Of a DNA stretch of 9,861 nt, positions 1 to 5,900 are shown one piece after another (the stretch's first letter is position 1; the number at the start of each line of letters is the position of its first letter). The stretch spans positions 5,195-15,055 of the forward strand of contig DGUQ01000018.1 of assembly GCA_002394725.1 (NCBI GenBank), written 5' to 3'. The notes below the pieces were generated by a model. It was not told where the DNA came from. It was given only the letters and a program-made list of their open reading frames with translations, and made no database searches. This stretch comes from Ruminococcaceae bacterium UBA4306. Its GTDB lineage: Bacteria > Bacillota > Clostridia > Oscillospirales > Acutalibacteraceae. A program made the position numbers and the translations under genes.

Positions 1-497
1 TCGCTGGTGTGGTTCATCACGAAGTCAAGGCACACGCTGATATCGTTACGGTGGCACGCGTCGGTGAGCGCTTCGAGATCCTTCATCGTACCCAGCTCGG
101 GCTGTACACGGCGAAAATCCGCCACCGCGTAGCCGCCGTCGCTCCTGTCCTTGGGGCTTTTGAGCAGGGGCATCAGGTGCAAATAATTGACGCCGCTCTC
201 CTTGATATAGTCGATCTTCTCCCTGACGCCCTTGAGGTTGTCGGCAAAGTTATCGACATAGAGCATCATGCCGACAAGGTCGTTGGTGCTGTACCAAAAC
301 GGCGTGCGCTCCCGTGCTCTGTCGCGTTTTTTGAGCGCTGTTCCGCGCTTTTGATAATAGTCATGCATGGCGCCCGTCAGCCAGTAGAACGCCTGCATAT
401 CGTTATTGTAAACCTCGCAGTACAGCCATTTGAGCTCGTCGAAGCGCGCTTCAAAGCGGTCTGCGAATTCCTTTTCCCACTGAGCGGTATGCTTCAT
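1..497 (-). CDS. Amylosucrase-like GH13 enzyme (subfamily 4 type), N-terminal part only
   Basis: Partial gene: the first 165 codons are visible and the rest lies beyond the left edge. Amylosucrases act on sucrose in the cytoplasm, adding the glucose to an alpha-1,4-glucan and releasing fructose; close relatives only hydrolyse sucrose. The visible protein has the helical N-terminal region of that group (about residues 1-75), then a CYVD-like segment (YVDNFADNLKGV, 80-91), the YLHLMP strand (105-110), SDGGYAV (119-125), the LGTMKDL turn (135-141), and GH13 conserved region I, DFVMNHTS (158-165). The order and spacing match Neisseria amylosucrase as I remember it; the N terminus is shorter. The catalytic Asp, Glu and second Asp lie outside the window. 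The start is the ATG at 497-495, with GAGGTGAT (508-501) upstream. It overlaps the fructokinase stop in an ATGA, which suggests translational coupling. A trehalose synthase or sucrose phosphorylase is less likely. Confidence 0.86.
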   Translation of the reverse strand, partial: MKHTAQWEKEFADRFEARFDELKWLYCEVYNNDMQAFYWLTGAMHDYYQKRGTALKKRDRARERTPFWYSTNDLVGMMLYVDNFADNLKGVREKIDYIKESGVNYLHLMPLLKSPKDRSDGGYAVADFRRVQPELGTMKDLEALTDACHRNDISVCLDFVMNHTS

Positions 498-1441
498 GCC
501 ATCACCTCGCTGAGTGTCGGCATCGCCGGGATCGCGCCGCTGCGCGAGGTGGTGATGCTCGCCGCTTTGTTGGCGAAAATGACCAGCTCCCTGACCTCCT
601 CCTCGCTCAGCTCAAAGGGCTTATATTTTCCGAGCCGCGCCATGCCGCTGAGGAACGCGCCGAAGAAGGTGTCGCCGGCGCCGTTGGTATCGGCGACCTT
701 GACCTTGACGCCCTCGCATAAGCCCGTGTGATCGCCAAAGCGATAGTACGCGCCCTTTGCGCCGAGGGTCAGCAGGATCAACGGGATACCGTAGGTATCC
801 GCCAAATATGCCGTGCCCTTTTCGGGATCGTCGGTATCGGCGAGCAGGGGCAGCTCCTCGTCGGATATCTTCAATATATCGACAATGCTCAGAGGCATTT
901 TCATCTGCATCAACGCGTCGTCAACATCGTCCCAGAGGCTCGCGCGGTAGTTCGGATCATAGGTAACGGTCGCGCCCTTGTTCTTGGCGCGCAGAGCGGC
1001 GTTGAAGGTCGCGGTACGGGAGGGATCCTCGGTCATACTCACAGAGCCGAAATGCAGGATATGGGTGTTCTTGAGCGTATCATCACTGATCTCGCTCTCA
1101 GACAAGAGGGTATCGGCAAAGCCCTTGCGGTAAAAGGCAAAGTCACGCTCACCGTTCTCCTGCAGTGATACGACCGCCAGCGTGGTGTTCGCCTTGTCGG
1201 TGATGATCATATTATCGGCATTGACGCCGTTCTGCTTGACGGTATCGACCAACAGCTTGCCGAACGCGTCGTTGCCGACCTTGCCGATAAACGCGGTTTT
1301 CGCGCCGAGCTTTGCGGCGGCGACGGCTACGTTGGCAGGAGCGCCGCCGGGAAAGGCGGTATAGACAGGGATACCCTGATCGGATACGCCCGTCTGGGTC
1401 AGATCGATCAGCATCTCGCCGATCGTAAGGATATCAAACAT
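494..1441 (-). CDS. scrK: Fructokinase (PfkB/ribokinase family)
   Basis: Predicted cytoplasmic enzyme of 315 residues that phosphorylates fructose to fructose-6-phosphate with ATP. The N terminus MFDILTIGEMLIDL is typical of ScrK-type fructokinases. PfkB signature 1 is PGGAPANVAVAAAKLG (31-46). Signature 2 is DTNGAGDTFFGAF (251-263), which holds the anion-hole Gly-Ala-Gly and the catalytic base Asp257. Length is normal for the family. The ATG at 1441-1439 is preferred because AGGTGAT (1451-1445) sits just upstream. A longer open frame to 1594 would overlap galT by more than 130 bases and adds a low-complexity, Ser/Arg-rich stretch unlike a kinase. The gene lies 16 bases after galT and overlaps the amylosucrase-like gene by 4 bases. 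Its job here is to take up the fructose freed from sucrose. Other PfkB sugar kinases are possible by family alone, but the context and the GER-x-FxFYR segment favour fructose. Confidence 0.92.
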   Translation of the reverse strand: MFDILTIGEMLIDLTQTGVSDQGIPVYTAFPGGAPANVAVAAAKLGAKTAFIGKVGNDAFGKLLVDTVKQNGVNADNMIITDKANTTLAVVSLQENGERDFAFYRKGFADTLLSESEISDDTLKNTHILHFGSVSMTEDPSRTATFNAALRAKNKGATVTYDPNYRASLWDDVDDALMQMKMPLSIVDILKISDEELPLLADTDDPEKGTAYLADTYGIPLILLTLGAKGAYYRFGDHTGLCEGVKVKVADTNGAGDTFFGAFLSGMARLGKYKPFELSEEEVRELVIFANKAASITTSRSGAIPAMPTLSEVMA

Positions 1442-1457
1442 AAAATCACCTGCTTCG

Positions 1458-2966
1458 TTATTGGATGCGGTCGATGAATCTTCGGAATGCGGATAAGCCG
1501 TTTTCATCGCGCTTGAATACGCCGGCATCGAGGAGCACCTGCTCGAATACCGCGCCGACCTCGGCATGGATGATATCCATCGCGTTGTCGGCATTGAACT
1601 CGGGATGACGGGTCATAAACTCCGCCGCCCAGCAAGCATGGCTCGCGGTCTGCGGATTCGCTCTAAGGTCGTCGCCACGGAGGAGTGCGTCCCTGACGGC
1701 TTCCAGCTCGGTCGCCAATCTTGCAGGCAGTACTGCCAGACCCATGACCTCGATCAGTCCGATATTCTCCTTCTTGATATGGTGCAGGGTCGGGTTCGGA
1801 TGATACACGCCCAGCGGTCTGTCCTCGGAGGTAAGGTTATTGCGGAGCACGAGGTCGCACTCAAAGAGTCCGTCCTTCATGCGCGCGATCGGGGTAATGG
1901 TGTTGTGCGGCACATCGTCAGTGAAGGCGAGGATATTTGCCGCTTCATCGGTATAGCCGCGCCAGTTCCCCAGCACATGGGCGCAGGCGTTGACGAGCTG
2001 TTCCTTATTGCCGCTTCTTAGGCGGATGACCGACATCGGCCACTTGACGGTGGCGGCATGGACGTCGGGATAATCCTGCATGGTGAACACATATTCCTCG
2101 GGCGCGACAGCCATCGCGAAGGTGTAGTGACCACCCTGAAAATGCTCATGCGAGAGGATCGAGCCGCCGACAATGGGCAGATCGGCGTTGGAGCCGACAA
2201 AATAATGCGGAAATTGTCCGATAAAATCAAACAGCTTGCGGAATACCGCCGCGTCGATCACCATAGGGATATGCTTGCTGTTGAACACGATGCAGTGCTC
2301 ATGATAGTAGCCGTAGGGCGAATATTGCAGATACCAGTCGCCCCCATCGATCTTGATCGGGATGGGGCGCAGATTCTGGCGCGCAGGGTGATCCTGCCGA
2401 CCCGCGTAGCCCATGTTCTCGGCGCAAAGCTGACACTTGGGATACGCGACGGATCTGGTCGCGCCTGCCTTGGCGATATCGCGCGGATCCTTCTCGGGTT
2501 TTGAGCGGTTGATGGTGATATCGAGCGTGCCGTACTCGCCCTGATAGGTCCATTTCAAGTCTTTGGCGATCCTTCCGGCTCGGACATAGTTGAGTTTTTT
2601 GCTGACGTCAAAATACCAGTCGGTCGCCGCTTCGGGCGACTTCTCATACGCCGCCCGAAAATCGCGGATGATCTCGCGCGGCATGGGGGTGACGATCCCC
2701 ATGAGCTTGGTGTCGAACAGGTCACGATTCGCGGTTGTATCCTCGATCACACCGTGCTCGCACGCGTAGTCGATCAACGGCTTGAGGATATCGTCTATCG
2801 ACACGTCGGTTCTCCCCGTTATTGCATCCGCTGACGGCTCTTCCCAATCACTGACGCGCAGCACGTCCATCAGCATATTGCGGACGACCAGCTCGTCATC
2901 CCCAGTGATCAGGTCGCTGTTAACGGAATAATCGATTAATTGTTGGATTGCTGTACAAATATTCAT
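1458..2966 (-). CDS. galT: UDP-glucose--hexose-1-phosphate uridylyltransferase, family 2
   Basis: Leloir-pathway enzyme of 502 residues: it exchanges galactose-1-phosphate with UDP-glucose to give UDP-galactose and glucose-1-phosphate. The length and the order of segments fit the longer Gram-positive GalT type rather than the ~350-residue E. coli type. Visible landmarks are an N-terminal helical region (1-100), KCQLCAEN with a CxxC pair (C178, C181), the segment YSPYGYYHEHCIVFNSKH (215-232), and the SHEHFQGG motif (272-279). The histidines of that motif (H273, H275) stand where the family 1 enzymes have their HPH nucleophile motif. The ATG at 2966-2964 has AAGGTGAC (2976-2969) upstream. The gene follows galK after 35 bases, a pairing that supports the call. 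A C-terminal section with DVPHNTITPIAR is also typical of family 2. Confidence 0.96.
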   Translation of the reverse strand: MNICTAIQQLIDYSVNSDLITGDDELVVRNMLMDVLRVSDWEEPSADAITGRTDVSIDDILKPLIDYACEHGVIEDTTANRDLFDTKLMGIVTPMPREIIRDFRAAYEKSPEAATDWYFDVSKKLNYVRAGRIAKDLKWTYQGEYGTLDITINRSKPEKDPRDIAKAGATRSVAYPKCQLCAENMGYAGRQDHPARQNLRPIPIKIDGGDWYLQYSPYGYYHEHCIVFNSKHIPMVIDAAVFRKLFDFIGQFPHYFVGSNADLPIVGGSILSHEHFQGGHYTFAMAVAPEEYVFTMQDYPDVHAATVKWPMSVIRLRSGNKEQLVNACAHVLGNWRGYTDEAANILAFTDDVPHNTITPIARMKDGLFECDLVLRNNLTSEDRPLGVYHPNPTLHHIKKENIGLIEVMGLAVLPARLATELEAVRDALLRGDDLRANPQTASHACWAAEFMTRHPEFNADNAMDIIHAEVGAVFEQVLLDAGVFKRDENGLSAFRRFIDRIQ

Positions 2967-3001
2967 AGGTCACCTTATATTGCTTTTCTCAAAAGGATAG
3001 T

Positions 3002-4285
3002 TTATACGATTTTTACGCCGCCGACAGGACGGATGCGGAGCACATAACAGCTCCCCGCGCCGAACAGGGCGTCCATCTTCTCTCGGTAGGCTTCGGTCTG
3101 ATCGAGCGGCACAAACGCCTGGATCGTTCCGGCAAAGCCGCCCCCGTGCACACGAACGCTCGCGTCATTTCCCAACACCGACTTACTGACGGCGATCGCG
3201 AGTGGGATCCCCTGCTCCAAGGGCTTTTTGGTGGCATACAGATTTTGCAGGAGATTGGCGGAGGAATCGGCGCTTTGCCGATAGAGAGTGAAGAAGCGCT
3301 CCAGATCGCCTCTGTCCAGCGCGTCTGCCTCGGCGATGGCACGGTTGTTCTCGCCGAAAAAGTGCATCGCGCGCAGGATGGCGCGGTCGGAGCACTTGCC
3401 GCGCAGCGTGGGGATGGCTTGGAAGAACTCCTTCTCGTCTACCTCGCGCAGCACCTCCTTGCCAAAGCACGCCGCCACCTGCTTCATCTCGCTCGGCACG
3501 GCAACATAATCATCGGTCAAGTCAGAGTGACTGCCCTTGGTGTCGGTGATGCAAAGGTTGTAGCCGGCTTTGGCAAAATCAAAGCTGTGCTTCTCCACCA
3601 CAGGCTGCTCCGCGTCTCTGAAATCGAGGAACACAAAGCCGCCGACGGAGCAGACCATCTGGTCAAGCAGACCGCTGCCCTTGCCGAAATAGACGTTCTC
3701 GGCATACTGACCGATCTTGGCGATCTCGATCTCGCCTGCCTTACCGTCGTTATACTGTACGTCGATGATCGTGCCGACCAGCGTCTCAAAAGCGGCGGAG
3801 GATGACAGTCCGCTGCCCGACAGCACATCCGACATGGAATACGCGTCAAAGCCGCCGATCTTCACGCCCATCTGCGCAAAACGCGCGGCGATACCGCGCA
3901 CGATACCGATCGATTTTCCTTTTTCATTTTCGTGGATATCGAGGTCGGCAAGATCGATCTCGGTCATGCCGTAGCCCTCGCTGTAAAGGCGGATCACGCC
4001 CTCATCATGAAAGGCGACCACGGCGACGACGTCCAGATTGACCGCCGCGCCCAGCGCACAGCCGCGCTGGTGGTCGGTATGGTTGCCGCCGATCTCGGAG
4101 CGTCCGGGCGCGGAGAACAGATGGACGTCCTCACGATCGGGGAAGATCGAAACAAAGCGCTCGATCGCCTTACTATATCGATGGCGCTGTGTATACAGCA
4201 CGTTCGCGTCCGCGCCGTACAGCACCGAAAGTTCTTCTTTCAATCCGCTGTTATTGAGTTGATTGATCAATTCCTTTGCTTTCAT
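3002..4285 (-). CDS. galK: Galactokinase (GHMP kinase family)
   Basis: Cytoplasmic enzyme of 427 residues that phosphorylates galactose at C1 with ATP. The N-terminal galactose-binding signature reads GRSEIGGNHTDHQ (61-73), a variant of the classical GRVNLIGEHTDYN: the sugar-contacting His and Asp are kept, but the Glu is Asn. The GHMP ATP loop is SGSGLSSSAAFE (156-167). The LLDQM segment (206-210) carries the likely catalytic Asp208, and the C-terminal GHMP motif is HGGGFAGTIQAF (380-391). The protein is somewhat longer than the ~390 residues of E. coli GalK because of an N-terminal extension (about residues 1-50). The ATG at 4285-4283 has a modest GGTGAT (4294-4289) upstream and lies 10 bases after the yesL-like stop. 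It supplies galactose-1-phosphate to GalT, encoded directly downstream. Confidence 0.96.
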   Translation of the reverse strand: MKAKELINQLNNSGLKEELSVLYGADANVLYTQRHRYSKAIERFVSIFPDREDVHLFSAPGRSEIGGNHTDHQRGCALGAAVNLDVVAVVAFHDEGVIRLYSEGYGMTEIDLADLDIHENEKGKSIGIVRGIAARFAQMGVKIGGFDAYSMSDVLSGSGLSSSAAFETLVGTIIDVQYNDGKAGEIEIAKIGQYAENVYFGKGSGLLDQMVCSVGGFVFLDFRDAEQPVVEKHSFDFAKAGYNLCITDTKGSHSDLTDDYVAVPSEMKQVAACFGKEVLREVDEKEFFQAIPTLRGKCSDRAILRAMHFFGENNRAIAEADALDRGDLERFFTLYRQSADSSANLLQNLYATKKPLEQGIPLAIAVSKSVLGNDASVRVHGGGFAGTIQAFVPLDQTEAYREKMDALFGAGSCYVLRIRPVGGVKIV

Positions 4286-4295
4286 AACATCACCA

Positions 4296-5093
4296 TCACA
4301 TATCGAGTTTTTGCAGTTCTTTTATCATTTCTTCCTCAGACATCTCACGGCCTCCGACGCTGTCGCCGCCCTCTTCATAGAGCGCCTTTTCCTCGGGACT
4401 GCCGGGCATAATCTGCTTGCCGTCCTCAGTAAGGATGAAATCGCCGAAATCATCCACAAGGGGCAGGAACCGGTTATAGTCCTTGATCAGCAGGCGCGAG
4501 GTGAGCATCGTGATCGCGCCGAAGCCGAAGAAGAACCAGCAGAAGGCATACAGCGGCATCATCTGCGGATCGCTGTAGGTCAGATAGAGCGGAAAGATAT
4601 GGAAGAAGAGGTTGACGGGGATCCACCACGGCTTATGGAACGCGAAGTACACCGCGTTGCGGAGATGTCCCCCGATCGTGCCCTCAAACGCCGCGATCGA
4701 CGGAAAGGTATAGATCAGGATCAGCGTCAGGAGCAGTCCCACGCCGTAGAGCGCGTACTGGAAGTAGCCCATCATGCCGCCTGCCTGCCAACAGATCCGC
4801 AGTCCGAAGTAGCCTGCGACCATCAAAGCGACATAGAGGAGCCAAACGGCGGTCGCCTGCAAAAAGCTACTCTTGAAGCCCAGCCAGAACTGCTTGAAGG
4901 GATTGGTCACGCCGCCCGAGCGCAGGGTCTTGAGCATGACGCGGTACAGCGCCGCGTAGGAGGTGCCGATCGTGATGACGGGCAGGCTGAACAGCACAAA
5001 CATCAGGTTGGCGCAGATGATGATACCGATCTTGGTCATCACCCTGCCAAAGGCGCTGTCGGGGCTCATAAAGGAGCTCACAAAATTCCGCAT
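4296..5093 (-). CDS. YesL-like (DUF624) multi-pass membrane protein
   Basis: Predicted integral membrane protein of 265 residues, with about five hydrophobic segments near residues 20-44, 76-98, 108-131, 156-174 and 178-203. An acidic, hydrophilic tail of about 60 residues follows. The opening (MRNFVSSFMSPDSAFGRVMTK), the SLPVITIGTSYAALY segment (36-50) and the late IKDYNRF-type segment fit the DUF624 family, named after Bacillus subtilis YesL. Members are repeatedly encoded beside sugar ABC transporters and glycoside hydrolases in Firmicutes, but their molecular role is not established. The ATG at 5093-5091 follows a strong GGGGAGGG ribosome binding site, which lies in the end of the preceding gene; the gap between the two genes is only 3 bases. 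Expression with the upstream tethered protein is therefore almost certainly coupled. Family assignment is fairly sure; function is unknown. Confidence 0.8.
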   Translation of the reverse strand: MRNFVSSFMSPDSAFGRVMTKIGIIICANLMFVLFSLPVITIGTSYAALYRVMLKTLRSGGVTNPFKQFWLGFKSSFLQATAVWLLYVALMVAGYFGLRICWQAGGMMGYFQYALYGVGLLLTLILIYTFPSIAAFEGTIGGHLRNAVYFAFHKPWWIPVNLFFHIFPLYLTYSDPQMMPLYAFCWFFFGFGAITMLTSRLLIKDYNRFLPLVDDFGDFILTEDGKQIMPGSPEEKALYEEGGDSVGGREMSEEEMIKELQKLDM

Positions 5094-5096
5094 GGC

Positions 5097-5786
5097 TTAT
5101 CCCTCCCCTAATACAAATCGCAGGAAATCTCCGACTTCCTTGATATTCTTGCTTTGAGCTCCGATACCCAGCGCGCAGCCTTCGGGATAGACACGGTATT
5201 TCGTCACCAGAAGGCTGTCGCTGATATCTACGCCTACGGGAATCGGCTCGAGCTCAGAACCGTTCTCATCCACCGGCGTATAGTACACAAATCGGTCGGC
5301 ATACTTTGCTTTGATGTCGGCGCATTTTTCATCGTTCAGGTTGAAGAGCCTGCCGCTTTCTCCGAGAGCCGCCAGCGACTTGGGCTCCATGGTGACCGCG
5401 TCGATCTCACCGGCGTCGACGAGGGTCACGAACGTGTTGTAATACGCGTTGCCCTTCGCCTGATTTTTGGTGTAGTCAAAGTAGGATTCGGCGTTGAACT
5501 CCACCTTTTTCTGTTTGAGGTCATAGCCTGCGTAATCGGTGAAATCCTCCCAGAGCTTGGAGCCGGTGCCTGCCTGCGCATAGGTGTTGGCGAAGGTGAC
5601 CATCAGCCAGTTATCGGGGATGTTGGTCGCGATACGCACGGCAAGGAAGGTGCCGAAGCCGATGACAAAGACGATCGCCACGATCGGGATCCAGAAATAC
5701 GTCCAGATATAACGGATCTTTTCCTTGAACGGCAATCTTTTTAATTTAGCTTTTTCTTCTGCCCAAACGATTTTATTCGGTTTCAA
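5097..5786 (-). CDS. Membrane-tethered protein of unknown function with a solute-binding-like ectodomain
   Basis: No established function recognised. Counting from the TTG start the protein has 229 residues: a basic cytoplasmic N terminus with LPFKEKIRYIW (18-28), one membrane segment (about 27-52), and an outer domain of about 175 residues. Its middle part (AGEIDAVTMEPKSLAALGESGRLFNLND, about 125-152) resembles the lobe of sugar-binding proteins that reads 'DVV...LA..G.L.DL', but it is far shorter than the ~400 residues of such proteins and has no lipobox. Small single-pass proteins of this layout are, from memory, common as hypotheticals in Clostridia. I chose the TTG at 5786-5784 because AGGAG (5797-5793) lies 6 bases upstream. 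A GTG at 5867-5865 gives 256 residues but has no close ribosome binding site. It is encoded 3 bases before the yesL-like gene, which suggests that the two proteins work together. Confidence 0.75.
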   Translation of the reverse strand: MKPNKIVWAEEKAKLKRLPFKEKIRYIWTYFWIPIVAIVFVIGFGTFLAVRIATNIPDNWLMVTFANTYAQAGTGSKLWEDFTDYAGYDLKQKKVEFNAESYFDYTKNQAKGNAYYNTFVTLVDAGEIDAVTMEPKSLAALGESGRLFNLNDEKCADIKAKYADRFVYYTPVDENGSELEPIPVGVDISDSLLVTKYRVYPEGCALGIGAQSKNIKEVGDFLRFVLGEG

Positions 5787-5792
5787 TGTTAA

Positions 5793-5797
5793 CTCCT
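5793..5797 (-). promoter_or_regulatory. Ribosome binding site supporting a TTG start
   Basis: AGGAG on the minus strand (5797-5793) lies 6 bases before the TTG at 5786-5784. It decides the preferred start of the tethered membrane protein: the competing GTG at 5867-5865 has nothing similar within 20 bases. The same AGGAGTTA octamer also precedes the alpha-galactosidase ATG at 8087-8085. Confidence 0.6.
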
Positions 5798-5900
5798 GTC
5801 GGAAATGTTCCCGATCAAACGCCTTGATTTCCGCGCTTTGTTCGGGGCTTTTTTTCGACGTGATCACCGCGTCGTTTGTCGGCGATCCGCGATCCTTTTA

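Noticed and set aside
1442..1594. Upstream extension of the fructokinase reading frame by 51 codons
   Set aside because: It lies inside galT, is a Ser/Arg-rich stretch unlike PfkB proteins, and the downstream ATG has a clear ribosome binding site and the family's usual N terminus.
2977..3001. Small hairpin (CTTTTGAGAAAAG) between galK and galT
   Set aside because: The stem is five A-T-rich pairs and has no U tract; too weak to be a terminator.
4263..5111. Plus-strand open frame of 282 codons
   Set aside because: It is antisense to the yesL-like gene; its charged, His-rich translation is what a reversed membrane-protein gene yields.
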